Assembly: GCF_020991475.1 (NCBI RefSeq)
Contig: NZ_JAJMPA010000001.1
Location: 806,001-870,000 of the forward strand
Reading direction: 5' to 3'
DNA: 64,000 nucleotides
Origin: Pedobacter sp. MC2016-14
GTDB lineage: Bacteria > Bacteroidota > Bacteroidia > Sphingobacteriales > Sphingobacteriaceae
The translations under genes and the position numbers were made by a program. The notes under the pieces were generated by a model that ran no database searches, was not told the DNA's origin, and saw nothing but the letters and a program-made list of their open reading frames with translations. Positions 44,793 through 54,506 of this stretch are shown here, piece after piece. How positions within the stretch are numbered: the stretch's first letter is position 1; every line of letters starts with the position of its first letter.

Positions 44793-46112
44793 ATGGATTA
44801 CCTCATATACTTATTTCTGCTCATTATCCTGGCTTTTATCATTTACCTCGTTTTAAGAAAACCAGTAGACAATAACGTCAGGTTATTGATGGAAATAAAA
44901 GAAAATGAACATCAAAAAACATTGGAGTGGCATAAAGCAGAGAAAATGAGAATTGAAGACGACTTGTCTGATCTTCGTATTAGTTTTATGAATGAGCGCA
45001 GCAGGGCAGTTAAAGCAGAAGAAAACCTGCAGGCACAACAAGAAAAGCAACTTCAACAGGAAAAATACATTGCAGAACTACAAACTCGCTTTAAGCTCGA
45101 ATTTGAAAATATAGCCAACAAAGTACTGGAAGAAAAAACCTCAAAATTTACAGCACAAAATAAAGCTAATTTAGACCTCATATTAAGCCCGCTAAGAGAA
45201 AATATAAAGACATTTGAGGCTAAGGTAGAAAAGGTGTATAAAAGTGAGTCAGACGAGCGGAATATACTCAAAGGAGTAATTTCTGAGTTAATGGTTCAAA
45301 GTAAACAAATCCAGGAAGATGCAAACAATCTTACTAAAGCCTTAAAGGGAGACAATAAAAAACAGGGAAACTGGGGAGAAATCATACTGGAACGTATTCT
45401 CGAACGTTCGGGACTGATAAAAGGAAGGGAGTACCGAATCCAAACTTCATTAAACAGTGAAAATGGTAACAGACTTCAACCAGATGTAATCATAGACCTC
45501 CCTGATGATAAACACCTGGTTGTAGATGCAAAAGTATCTTTAGTGGCTTATGAGCGTATGGTCAATGCAGCAACACAGGAAGAACGCGAGGTCTATATCA
45601 GGCAGCACTTGTTTTCCATTAAAAACCATATTCAGGAATTGTCCTTCAAAAACTACCAGCATCTTTATCAAATCAATTCTCCTGATTTTGTTATGTTGTT
45701 TATTCCTATCGAATCCTCATTTTCCATAGCTGTACAACATGATGCAGAATTATTCAATTATGCCTGGGATAAAAAAGTAGTCATTGTAAGCCCTTCCACT
45801 TTACTTGCAACGCTAAGAACAATTGCAAGTGTTTGGAAACAGGAAAGACAAAATAGAAATGTACTGGAAATAGCGCGTTTAAGCGGAAGTATGTATGATA
45901 AATTTGTAGGCTTTTTAGCAGATATGGATGCCATTGGCCGCAACATTAAACAATCACAGGATGCTTATGATAAAGCAATTAACAAGTTATCCACAGGTGC
46001 AGGAAACCTGTCCAGTACATCAGAAAAGATAAAAAAATTAGGTGCCAAAGCAACAAAGCAAATTGACACCAAATTTATAGATACAACCCTAGCTGATGAG
46101 GATATTTTATAA
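44793..46112 (+). CDS. rmuC: RmuC-family DNA recombination protein
   Basis: The 439-residue protein has an N-terminal transmembrane helix (YLIYLFLLIILAFIIYLVL), a long coiled coil (about 30-190) and a PD-(D/E)xK-like nuclease domain (about 190-380) with GNWGEIILERILERSGL, QPDVIIDLPDDKHLVVDAKV and FIPIESSFSIA. RmuC limits inversions at short repeats and is thought to cut DNA. Its end overlaps the convergent thiL stop by 6 nt. Confidence 0.95.
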   Translation: MDYLIYLFLLIILAFIIYLVLRKPVDNNVRLLMEIKENEHQKTLEWHKAEKMRIEDDLSDLRISFMNERSRAVKAEENLQAQQEKQLQQEKYIAELQTRFKLEFENIANKVLEEKTSKFTAQNKANLDLILSPLRENIKTFEAKVEKVYKSESDERNILKGVISELMVQSKQIQEDANNLTKALKGDNKKQGNWGEIILERILERSGLIKGREYRIQTSLNSENGNRLQPDVIIDLPDDKHLVVDAKVSLVAYERMVNAATQEEREVYIRQHLFSIKNHIQELSFKNYQHLYQINSPDFVMLFIPIESSFSIAVQHDAELFNYAWDKKVVIVSPSTLLATLRTIASVWKQERQNRNVLEIARLSGSMYDKFVGFLADMDAIGRNIKQSQDAYDKAINKLSTGAGNLSSTSEKIKKLGAKATKQIDTKFIDTTLADEDIL

Positions 46113-47147
46113 TTTAAAGGCATTCCATCCCTGAGCTTTTAGCTCATGAACAACATTAGATTTAGATACCATTTTACATCCCGAATTTTTATCGGTGATG
46201 TGGCCTATGATAGAAACGTCTACATCATTTTTTATTTTATCATAGTCTGACTGCTTAATTGTAAACAACAATTCATAATCTTCACCACCATTAAGTGCAC
46301 ATATTGTTGGGTCCAAGCCTAATTCACGTGCAGTTTCATAAGTTACAGGATCTATAGGCAGCTTATCTTCATAAATTGTACAGCCTTTGTCCGACTGCTG
46401 ACAAATGTGCATAATTTCTGAAGCCAAACCATCTGATACATCAATCATTGCCGTAGGCAATACTTTAATCTGAGCAAGTAAATCTACAATATCCCTGCGT
46501 CCTTCAGGTTTTAACTGTCGCTCAATGATATAGTCTTTTCCTTCTAAATCAGGCTGTATATCAGGATTTTCAAGAAAAATCAATTTCTCACGTTCCAAAA
46601 TTTGTAAACCTACATATGCACCACCTAAATCGCCTGAAACGCAGAGCAAATCTCCTTCTCCAGCTCCATTACGGTAAACAACTTCATCTTTCTCGGCATA
46701 GCCAATGCTCGTTACACTAATCACCAACCCTTGTTTACTGGTAGACGTATCACCACCAATCAGATCAATGTTGAATTTATTACAAGCCAGCTCAATACCT
46801 TTATAAATTTCTTCTACAGCCTCTAAAGGAAATTTACTAGATAAACCCACAGAAACAGTTACCTGTGTGGCAATACCGTTCATCGCGTAAATATCACTTA
46901 AATTTACTTGTATAGCCTTATAACCCAAATGCATAAGTGGCACATAGGCCAAATCAAAATGGATCCCTTCAAGCAGGAGATCTGTAGATATTAAAACCTG
47001 CTTACCATCAAAATTTAATACGGCAGCATCATCACCTACACCCTTTATGCTACTTTCGTGTCTTATTTTAAAATTCTCCGTCAGGTGTTTTATTAATCCA
47101 AATTCACCTAGTTCTGCCAGATCCGTCCTTCCGCTATTTTCAAACAT
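46107..47147 (-). CDS. thiL: Thiamine-monophosphate kinase
   Basis: A 346-residue PurM/SelD-like enzyme that converts thiamine phosphate to the pyrophosphate cofactor. Motifs: HESSIKGVGDDAAVLNFDGK, LLLEGIHFDLAYVPLMHLGY, VNLSDIYAMNG, LIGGDTSTSK, VSGDLGGAYVGLQILEREK, MIDVSDGLASEIMHI and LNGGEDYELLFTI. All catalytic Asp residues are present. No TPP riboswitch was seen upstream. nadA lies 22 nt further upstream on the same strand, so nadA-thiL may be one unit. Confidence 0.97.
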   Translation of the reverse strand: MFENSGRTDLAELGEFGLIKHLTENFKIRHESSIKGVGDDAAVLNFDGKQVLISTDLLLEGIHFDLAYVPLMHLGYKAIQVNLSDIYAMNGIATQVTVSVGLSSKFPLEAVEEIYKGIELACNKFNIDLIGGDTSTSKQGLVISVTSIGYAEKDEVVYRNGAGEGDLLCVSGDLGGAYVGLQILEREKLIFLENPDIQPDLEGKDYIIERQLKPEGRRDIVDLLAQIKVLPTAMIDVSDGLASEIMHICQQSDKGCTIYEDKLPIDPVTYETARELGLDPTICALNGGEDYELLFTIKQSDYDKIKNDVDVSIIGHITDKNSGCKMVSKSNVVHELKAQGWNAFKL

Positions 47148-47169
47148 AATTTCTTTTTTATTTAAGTAT

Positions 47170-48174
47170 TTACAAGCCTAAACCAGCTGATATTTCCAGC
47201 ATTCTTTCAATAGGTTTTCTTGCATTTACAATGATATCAGCCGGAACAGTAACTTCCGGATATCCATTTTTTAAACACAGGTACAGTTTTTCCAAAGTAT
47301 TTCTCTTCATGTACGGGCAATCATTACAAGCACAATTGTTATTTGGCGGAGCAGGGATGAAGGTTTTATCCGGACAGGCCTTTTCCATCTGATGGATAAT
47401 TCCACTTTCTGTAGCTACAATAAATTCTTTTGCATCGCTGTTGATTGCGTATTTTAATAATCCAGTTGTAGAACCAATGTAATCAGCCATTTGCAAAACC
47501 TGATCTTCACATTCCGGATGGGCTATAAATTTTGCTGTCGGATGTCTCTCTTTTAAACGGGTAATCTTTTCTCTGGAGAATATTTCATGAACCATACAAG
47601 CTCCGTTCCATAAAACAAGATCTCTACCTGTCTTTTTTGCTACCCAGGCACCAAGATTTTTATCCGGACCAAAAATTATCTTCTGATCTGCCGGCAAACT
47701 TTCAACAATTTGCACTGCGTTTGTACTTGTACAAACAATATCACTCATTGCTTTAAGTTCAGCCGTACAATTTACGTAAGTGATTACAATATGATCCGGA
47801 TATTTTTCCTTAAAAATCTTAAATAGGTGAGGAGGGCAGCTATCAGCAAGGGAGCAGCCAGCTTTATAGTCAGGCAATAATACCTTTTTATCCGGCGAAA
47901 GGATCTTTGCTGTTTCTGCCATAAAATGAACTCCGGCAAATACAATCACGTCGGCTTCGGTTTTAGCTGCCTCTTGAGAAAGGCCTAAACTATCACCAAT
48001 ATAATCTGCAATATCCTGAATATCAGGTTCCTGATAGTAATGCGCCAGGATAATAGCGTTTTTTTCTTTCTTTAATTTCTCTATTTCCTCAAAAAGATCA
48101 AGTGAAGGATCAATGTTTTCCTCAACAAAGCCTTTTCTGTTCAATTCTTCTAATGTATCTGTATTCATCAGCAT
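47170..48174 (-). CDS. nadA: Quinolinate synthase NadA
   Basis: The 334-residue Fe-S enzyme condenses iminoaspartate (from NadB) with dihydroxyacetone phosphate. Motifs: [51 protein letters not shown] (Cys), [20 protein letters not shown] (Cys) and [10 protein letters not shown] (Cys). These carry the 4Fe-4S ligands and substrate His residues. The start is ATG 48174 or 48168. It is divergent from nadB across a 511-bp gap with repeated palindromes. Confidence 0.97.
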   Translation of the reverse strand: MLMNTDTLEELNRKGFVEENIDPSLDLFEEIEKLKKEKNAIILAHYYQEPDIQDIADYIGDSLGLSQEAAKTEADVIVFAGVHFMAETAKILSPDKKVLLPDYKAGCSLADSCPPHLFKIFKEKYPDHIVITYVNCTAELKAMSDIVCTSTNAVQIVESLPADQKIIFGPDKNLGAWVAKKTGRDLVLWNGACMVHEIFSREKITRLKERHPTAKFIAHPECEDQVLQMADYIGSTTGLLKYAINSDAKEFIVATESGIIHQMEKACPDKTFIPAPPNNNCACNDCPYMKRNTLEKLYLCLKNGYPEVTVPADIIVNARKPIERMLEISAGLGL

Positions 48175-48685
48175 AGTATTTTTTATTCTTTAGTTCTGGT
48201 TATACACCACTAAAGATTTAAACTATTATTCTGTCGCATTCACGACCAAAACTTTTTTTCTTTTTTCCTGGTGTAAAGGTAAGCGCTTTCAACAGTTCAA
48301 TTAATTATAATTATTTAATATAAATGGATTTCTATTGTTTATTAGTGTGTTGATAATGTTTGTAAGTACATTTTTTTTAGTCTACTTTATGAGTTGTTCT
48401 ATAGTTACCAACATTTAAAGTGCTTTTTATTTTAATTTTTGTACTGATTTACAATCAGATATTTTTCATTCTAAATACTTATCAATATCAAGATGTGTAT
48501 TATTTGTTGTGTCTATAAAAGTTAATAAACTCCACAAAGTTGCTCAAAAATAACTTAAAATATATTGATCAATTATCATTTTAGCTTAGCTTTAAACATT
48601 CAAAAATATTTGTTCTATTTATTTGTACAAGTATTTAACAATTTTATAAACGTTGTTAACAAAGCGCTTTAATTAGCAGGATTAA
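48175..48685. promoter_or_regulatory. nadA-nadB divergent control region with palindromes
   Basis: No gene is visible in this very AT-rich stretch. AAGCGCTTT occurs at 48281-48289 near nadA and as the 10-bp palindrome AAAGCGCTTT at 48661-48670, 15 nt before the nadB ATG. An overlapping palindrome TTGTTAACAA lies at 48653-48662. On the minus strand TACCTTTA (48274-48281) is a possible -7 element for nadA. The two repeated sites suggest a shared NAD-responsive operator; this is inference. Confidence 0.5.
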
Positions 48686-50272
48686 ATGAGGAAAGTAGAT
48701 TTTTTAGTTATAGGATCGGGTATTGCAGGCTTAAGTTTTGCTTTAAAGGCTGCCAGGCATGGAAAAGTATTAATTGTTACCAAATCAAATGAAGACGAAT
48801 CCAATACAAAATATGCACAGGGTGGGGTTGCAGTTGTTGTGGATAAAGACGATTCTTTTGAAAAACATATAGAAGATACGTTAATTGCCGGAGATGGTTT
48901 ATGCGATAAAGATATAGTAGATATTGTTGTAAAAGAGGGACCTCAGCGCATACAAGAGATTATAGATTACGGAATTAAGTTTGATAAAGATAATGCCGGT
49001 GTATATGATCTGGCTAAAGAAGGTGGGCATTCTGAGCACCGTGTACTCCATTATAAAGATGTTACCGGGTATGAAATTGAAAGCGTTTTATTGAAACAAA
49101 TTCACGAGGATCCGAACATAGAGATATTAACACATTACTTCTGTTTGGAGCTAATTACACAACACCATTTGGGTGAGTTTGTGGATAAGAGCACAAAAGA
49201 TATCAACTGTTATGGTATATATGCCTTTAATACAGAACATAACGATGTGGAAAAGATATTAGCAAAGGTCACAGTAATGGCATCCGGGGGAGCTGGCCAC
49301 GTTTATTCCAGTACAACTAATCCTGTAATTGCAACTGGAGATGGAATGGCTATGGTGTATCGTGCCAAGGGAAAAGTTAGAAATATGGAGTTTATTCAAT
49401 TTCATCCTACAGCGCTTTATAATCCTGGGGAGTATCCTGCATTTTTAATATCAGAGGCCGTTCGGGGTTTTGGAGGTGTACTCAGAAGGAGAAATGGGGA
49501 AGAATTTATGTACGAGTATGATGAGAGAGGCTCCTTAGCACCACGTGATATTACAGCAAGGGCTGTTGATGCGGAGATGAAAAAATCAGGTGATGATTTC
49601 GTTTATCTTGATATTACGGCTAGAAAAAAGTCAGATATACTTTCGCATTTTCCTAATATTTATGCTAAATGTTTATCCATAGGTATAGATATGACAAAAG
49701 ATTATATACCTGTTACTCCTGCAGCGCATTACATGTGTGGGGGTATTTTGGTAGACGAGTTTGGAAGATCATCTATTAATAATTTATATGCCTGTGGCGA
49801 ATGTTCTTCAACTGGTTTGCATGGAGCTAACCGTTTGGCATCGAACTCGCTGTTAGAGGCGCCCGTTTTTGCACATAGAATCTATTTAGACGCAATTGCC
49901 CGTTTTAATGAATCTATTATTCCTGATGATATTCCGGAATGGAACGAATTGGGGGTAACACAATCAAATGAAGATATTTTAGTTACCCATAACCTTAGGG
50001 AAACGCAGAAGTTGATGAGTGATTATGTTGGAATTGTCCGTTCTGATTTTAGGCTGGACAGGGCAATGCGCAGGTTGTTTTTATTGTATGAGGAGACAGA
50101 AGAGTTTTATAAAGGAAATAAAGTATCTGTTAAACTTTGTGAGCTTCGTAATGTGATACAAGTGGCATTTATTATTATAAAATCTGCAAAAGCGCGCAAG
50201 GAGAGTAGGGGCTTACATTACACCACGGACTATCCTTTACATGCACCAGAATTAATTGACACCATTTTTTAA
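48686..50272 (+). CDS. nadB: L-aspartate oxidase NadB
   Basis: The 528-residue FAD enzyme oxidises aspartate to iminoaspartate for NAD synthesis. The N-terminal dinucleotide motif is VDFLVIGSGIAGLSFALKAA; other landmarks are TKYAQGGVAVVV, GGHSEHRVLH, MASGGAGHVYSSTTNP, EFIQFHPTALYNPGEYPAFL and CGECSSTGLHGANRLASNSL. Length and motifs fit NadB rather than SdhA or FrdA. The ATG at 48686 has palindromes just upstream. The gamma-CA-fold gene follows closely (10 nt). Confidence 0.97.
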   Translation: MRKVDFLVIGSGIAGLSFALKAARHGKVLIVTKSNEDESNTKYAQGGVAVVVDKDDSFEKHIEDTLIAGDGLCDKDIVDIVVKEGPQRIQEIIDYGIKFDKDNAGVYDLAKEGGHSEHRVLHYKDVTGYEIESVLLKQIHEDPNIEILTHYFCLELITQHHLGEFVDKSTKDINCYGIYAFNTEHNDVEKILAKVTVMASGGAGHVYSSTTNPVIATGDGMAMVYRAKGKVRNMEFIQFHPTALYNPGEYPAFLISEAVRGFGGVLRRRNGEEFMYEYDERGSLAPRDITARAVDAEMKKSGDDFVYLDITARKKSDILSHFPNIYAKCLSIGIDMTKDYIPVTPAAHYMCGGILVDEFGRSSINNLYACGECSSTGLHGANRLASNSLLEAPVFAHRIYLDAIARFNESIIPDDIPEWNELGVTQSNEDILVTHNLRETQKLMSDYVGIVRSDFRLDRAMRRLFLLYEETEEFYKGNKVSVKLCELRNVIQVAFIIIKSAKARKESRGLHYTTDYPLHAPELIDTIF

Positions 50273-50282
50273 AAGGTTACAT

Positions 50283-50792
50283 ATGGCTTTGATATTACCA
50301 GTAGAAGGCAAAATGCCGGCCTGGGGCGATAATAATTTTATTGCCCCAAATGCAACCATAGTAGGGGATGTTACCATGGGAAATAATTGTTCAGTATGGT
50401 TTAATGCAGTGGTTAGGGGAGATGTAAATACCATTACCATAGGTAACGATACAAATATCCAGGATGGTGCTGTGATACATGCCACCTATCTAAAAAATGC
50501 TACAGTAATTGGTAACAGGGTATCTGTGGGACATAATGCAATTGTTCATGGATGTATTGTAAAAGACCATGTTTTAATTGGGATGGGCGCTATTGTTATG
50601 GATAATGCCGTAGTAGAAGAATATTGTATTATTGGCGCAGGATCTGTTGTTCTGGAACAAACCATTTGTGAGTCTGGTTATCTTTACGCTGGTGCACCTG
50701 CAAAAAAGATAAAGCCCATTACTGAAGAGCAAAGGGCTTTATTGAATAAGCTGCCTGACAATTATATCCACTATTCGGATTGGTTTAGATAG
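50283..50792 (+). CDS. Gamma-carbonic-anhydrase-fold protein (YrdA/PaaY type)
   Basis: The ATG at 50283 gives 169 residues forming a left-handed beta-helix of hexapeptide repeats (MALILPVEGKMPAWGDNNFI, FNAVVRGDVNTITIGNDTNI). Candidate zinc-binding His residues appear in VIHATYLKN and VSVGHNAIVHGCIV. Homologues include YrdA and archaeal Cam; carbonic anhydrase activity cannot be claimed from sequence alone. It is cotranscribed with nadB. The last 8 nt overlap the end of the convergent lipoprotein gene. Confidence 0.93.
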   Translation: MALILPVEGKMPAWGDNNFIAPNATIVGDVTMGNNCSVWFNAVVRGDVNTITIGNDTNIQDGAVIHATYLKNATVIGNRVSVGHNAIVHGCIVKDHVLIGMGAIVMDNAVVEEYCIIGAGSVVLEQTICESGYLYAGAPAKKIKPITEEQRALLNKLPDNYIHYSDWFR

Positions 50793-52419
50793 CTTCTTTT
50801 GGTATGTTTATGGTTTCGTTTCTGTCCCAGTTGGCACGGATAGAAAGTTCTTTAGGTTCATTAAAAATCGGTTCAGGCTGTGTTTTATTGATTACGTTAC
50901 CAGTATCCCATATTCCGTTTTTATTAAGGTCGTATACAATTCTTACAAAGTATTTACCAGCCCTGTAGTTACTGAAAGTTATGGTGGTATCTTTTTGAAT
51001 AACCGTACTGTTTATCAGATTTTTTCTTTCGTCCAGGATTTGTAAAATGTAGTTCTTATTAGGCTCCGGAATAACCATTTTTGCCTTTAAAGTACCATAA
51101 TCATCACGGTTTGCGAGCTCAAATATCTTAGTAAACTCTTTATTTTTGGCGTTAAATATACCGGTGAAGGCTCCTGAGCCAAATTTTATGTCATAGTTGT
51201 ATTTGGCTAACCATGGATAGTAAACATAGGCCGAAAGTAAATCTGTACTGTCTTTTGTAATTTGCAGGCCGGTTTTAGGAATAGAGTCTTCTAAAAGAGT
51301 AATCTTATTTAAATTTATGCTGTCAATTGGTATAGGAAAGGTTAGTTTTAAAGCCTGATTAGGATTAAGCCTGGTACCTTCCAGATTGTCTGAAGGAGTC
51401 ATATTTCTGGTATAAGTTTCTTTTTTACCCCTTGTAAACTTTACAGTTTGCAGCAATTTGCCCTCATCACTAATGCTAACTTTAGTAGAATCAAAGGACA
51501 AATCCATCAGCCATATTTTAACGGAATCATTTGTCTTATTGAATTTCATTTTTTTGGATACATCTATATTTGATGGCTCCAGTATGGTGATAGAAGGCTT
51601 TTTTAAACGTTGATTAAAGTTCATGGTAATGCTTCCATCAGTATTCAACTTTCTGTCATTAATTCTAAATGTAGTGGCATTTTCTTTAAATATTCTAAGT
51701 TTTAAACTATCTATATTTTGGTTCAATACAATAGAATCTTTTATAAAAGCCACTTCGTCTGAGAGCTGTTGGTAGATTTTATCACTGCTTTGTTCCTTAA
51801 TGGCATATACCCTATAGGTTCCTTTTCTTAAATTGCTGAGTTTGAAGTTGCCACTGCTGTCTGTGGTTGAATAAATAGAGGGTTTCCTTTTACCAAATAT
51901 GGTATCACGTTCAATCGGAATAATGAATGCCAGTGCGTCCAATTCAGGAAGTCCGGTTAAGGCATTCACTACCTTTCCGGTAATACTCAAAGAATCCAAT
52001 TGAGGACCTGTACTAAATACATAGGTAAAATTCTTTAAGGCATTGCTTTCATTGATGTCTGCAATAGATTTTCCAAAGTTGAGCGTGTAAGTAGTATTCT
52101 TTTCAAGCGTATCTAAAAATTCTACTTCCAGCGTTTTCTTTTTTATTTTGAGCGTAGGTAGGCGCTCCATATCAGGCGAAACTGAAAATTCCTTAAACTG
52201 ATCATTCAGTTTAAAAAATTCGTCAAACTCAATAACCACTTTTTTGGCTTTGAAATTGGTAACCAAATTATTTGGTGTCATGCTCAGTACAACTGGTGGT
52301 TTGGTGTCTCTTGGGCCTCCTTCTACCATTTGGGGGCTCGCACAACCATAATATAAGCCGATGCATAAAAATAGCATCAAAAAAGTAGGTCTAAAGTATG
52401 TGTTCCTTGTATTGGTCAT
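50785..52419 (-). CDS. Big_5/Ig-like surface lipoprotein of unknown function
   Basis: A 544-residue exported protein with lipobox LYYGCAS (Cys at about 26). It begins with a Big_5-type Ig-like domain (about 40-135; PPVVLSMTPNNLVTN, FDEFFKLNDQ), then a CarboxypepD-like carrier (about 145-210; GKVVNALTGLPELDALAFII, GNFKLSNLRKGTYRVYAIKE) and further beta-rich parts ending with an export-type tail. Big_5 lipoproteins are common in Bacteroidota without a known role. An outer-membrane location is inferred from the lipobox. Confidence 0.88.
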   Translation of the reverse strand: MTNTRNTYFRPTFLMLFLCIGLYYGCASPQMVEGGPRDTKPPVVLSMTPNNLVTNFKAKKVVIEFDEFFKLNDQFKEFSVSPDMERLPTLKIKKKTLEVEFLDTLEKNTTYTLNFGKSIADINESNALKNFTYVFSTGPQLDSLSITGKVVNALTGLPELDALAFIIPIERDTIFGKRKPSIYSTTDSSGNFKLSNLRKGTYRVYAIKEQSSDKIYQQLSDEVAFIKDSIVLNQNIDSLKLRIFKENATTFRINDRKLNTDGSITMNFNQRLKKPSITILEPSNIDVSKKMKFNKTNDSVKIWLMDLSFDSTKVSISDEGKLLQTVKFTRGKKETYTRNMTPSDNLEGTRLNPNQALKLTFPIPIDSINLNKITLLEDSIPKTGLQITKDSTDLLSAYVYYPWLAKYNYDIKFGSGAFTGIFNAKNKEFTKIFELANRDDYGTLKAKMVIPEPNKNYILQILDERKNLINSTVIQKDTTITFSNYRAGKYFVRIVYDLNKNGIWDTGNVINKTQPEPIFNEPKELSIRANWDRNETINIPKEAI

Positions 52420-52562
52420 TTAAATGGGCTCTATTTAATTTTGTCGCTTTTTTAATGATTATGTCTTGCAATTTTTAAAAATGCTTTATATGGCTTTATT
52501 TGAGGTCTAATTTAGAGGAGGTTTTTTACAATATAGAATATTGATTATTAATTAGTTATATA

Positions 52563-54425
52563 TTATTTACTGATATGGACCATTAAAACTGAGATATCTG
52601 AAGGAGAAACACCAGAAATTCTTGAGGCCTGGCCTAATGTTCGCGGTTTTATTTTTAATAATTTTTCTCTCGCTTCTTTTGAAAGTGAAATGAGCTGACT
52701 ATAGTCAAAATTTGGATTGATGTCTTTATCCTCCATCTTTTGCATTTTGTTCACAATTTCCTGTTCTTTTTCAAAATAGCTTTCATACTTAATTTTTATT
52801 TCAGCCTGTTCAATGGTTTCTTTATCGTATGCATTAAGAAGGTCATTGAATTGCGGACTTACTGATCTGATGTCATCGATGCCTACTTGTGGCCTGCTTA
52901 ATAAACTAAATAGCTTTACATTTTGTGTGAGCGCTGCCGTATTTAAACTTTCCAGCAAGGCATTAGCCTGAGACATCTCGACACCTTGTTTTCTTGTGAA
53001 GGCAACTATGGCGTCAGAATTTTCTACTTTGGCATTCACAAGATCCATACGTTCCTGATTTACCAGACCCAATTCAAAACCAATAGGAGAGAGGCGGATA
53101 TCTGCATTATCCTGACGAAGCAATAGACGGTGCTCTGCCCTGGATGTAAACATTCTATATGGCTCCTCTGTTCCCTTGGTAACCAAATCATCTATTAAAA
53201 CACCTATATAAGACTCTGAACGTTTCATGATCAGTTCATGTAGGTCATGAACTTTCTGATGCGCATTAATCCCAGCTATAAAGCCCTGACTAGCAGCCTC
53301 TTCGTAGCCTGTAGTACCGTTAATTTGTCCTGCAAAGAATAAATTGGCTATTTTTTTAGTTTCCAGTGTCAATGACAATTGTGTAGGTGGAAAGTAATCA
53401 TATTCTATGGCATAACCTGGACGAAACATCTTAGCATTTTCAAATCCAGGAATTTGAATTAAGGCTTTATATTGTACATCTTCAGGAAGGGAAGTAGAAA
53501 ATCCATTTACATAGATTTCGCAAGTATTCCATCCTTCTGGCTCTACAAAAATCTGATGACGTTCGCGTTCGGCAAAGCGGTTGATTTTATCTTCAATAGA
53601 TGGACAATACCTTGGACCTAGTCCTTTAATTCTACCCGTAAACATAGGTGATTTTTCGAAGCCTTCTTTAAGGGTTTCATGAACTGCAGTATTGGTGTAG
53701 GTTATCCAGCAACATCTTTGTTCAGTTGGCCTCGGTACATTTTGATAAGAAAATCTTCCTGGATTTACGTCGCCCCATTGTTCCTCCATCAGTGAATAAT
53801 TGAGGGATCTTCCATCAATTCGTGGTGGAGTCCCGGTTTTCATTCTACCAGCTTCGAAGCCAAGCGATACCAATTGTTCGGTTAAACCTGTCGCGGATTT
53901 TTCTCCGGTACGACCGCCACCGAATTTTTTCTCTCCAATATGGATCAATCCATTTAAAAAGGTACCATTAGTCAAGACCACAGCTTTACCTTTTATCTCT
54001 ACGCCGATGGAAGTTTTTACACCCACAACGGTATTGTTTTTGATTAAAAGACTGCTCACCATGTCTTGCCAAAAATCTACATTTGGCGTTCTTTCTAATG
54101 CTAATCTCCACTCTTCAGCAAATCTTTTCCGATCATTTTGGGCACGCGGGCTCCACATTGCAGGTCCTTTTGACAAGTTTAACATCCGAAATTGCAGGGT
54201 AGTTTTATCTGCGATTACGCCAGAGTAGCCGCCCATTGCGTCAATTTCCCTTACAATTTGGCCTTTTGCAACACCTCCCATTGCGGGGTTGCAACTCATT
54301 TGGGCTATAGTTTCCATGTTCATTGTGATCAGCAAAACGGACGATCCAAGGTTAGCAGCGGCCGCTGCCGCTTCACATCCTGCATGTCCTGCACCTACTA
54401 CAATTACATCATATTCTTTAAACAT
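52563..54425 (-). CDS. mnmG: tRNA uridine-5-carboxymethylaminomethyl modification enzyme MnmG
   Basis: The 620-residue FAD enzyme acts with MnmE to modify wobble U34. Motifs: [82 protein letters not shown] and the C-terminal segment [20 protein letters not shown]. gidA/mnmG genes often lie near the replication origin; two parS-like sites precede this gene. Length is normal. Confidence 0.98.
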   Translation of the reverse strand: MFKEYDVIVVGAGHAGCEAAAAAANLGSSVLLITMNMETIAQMSCNPAMGGVAKGQIVREIDAMGGYSGVIADKTTLQFRMLNLSKGPAMWSPRAQNDRKRFAEEWRLALERTPNVDFWQDMVSSLLIKNNTVVGVKTSIGVEIKGKAVVLTNGTFLNGLIHIGEKKFGGGRTGEKSATGLTEQLVSLGFEAGRMKTGTPPRIDGRSLNYSLMEEQWGDVNPGRFSYQNVPRPTEQRCCWITYTNTAVHETLKEGFEKSPMFTGRIKGLGPRYCPSIEDKINRFAERERHQIFVEPEGWNTCEIYVNGFSTSLPEDVQYKALIQIPGFENAKMFRPGYAIEYDYFPPTQLSLTLETKKIANLFFAGQINGTTGYEEAASQGFIAGINAHQKVHDLHELIMKRSESYIGVLIDDLVTKGTEEPYRMFTSRAEHRLLLRQDNADIRLSPIGFELGLVNQERMDLVNAKVENSDAIVAFTRKQGVEMSQANALLESLNTAALTQNVKLFSLLSRPQVGIDDIRSVSPQFNDLLNAYDKETIEQAEIKIKYESYFEKEQEIVNKMQKMEDKDINPNFDYSQLISLSKEAREKLLKIKPRTLGQASRISGVSPSDISVLMVHISK

Positions 54426-54442
54426 ATTCAGTATATCTAGGA

Positions 54443-54458
54443 TGTTTCACGTGAAACG
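54443..54458. other. parS-type centromere site 1
   Basis: TGTTTCACGTGAAACG contains the perfect 14-bp palindrome GTTTCACGTGAAAC (54444-54457), matching the bacterial parS consensus TGTTNCACGTGAAACA except for the last base. It lies 18 nt upstream of mnmG. Confidence 0.9.
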
Positions 54459-54488
54459 TAAGGCCTCAAAGAGACGATCTCAGTACTT

Positions 54489-54504
54489 TGTTTCACGTGG
54501 AACG
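54489..54504. other. parS-type centromere site 2
   Basis: TGTTTCACGTGGAACG; its complement reads GTTCCACGTGAAAC, which matches the parS core with the tolerated N position. It lies 46 bp from site 1 and just after the ABC-F stop. Confidence 0.85.
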
Positions 54505-54506
54505 TT

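Noticed and set aside
52520..52540. AGGAGG Shine-Dalgarno-like sequence on the plus strand
   Set aside because: No start codon or frame follows; this phylum rarely uses such sites.
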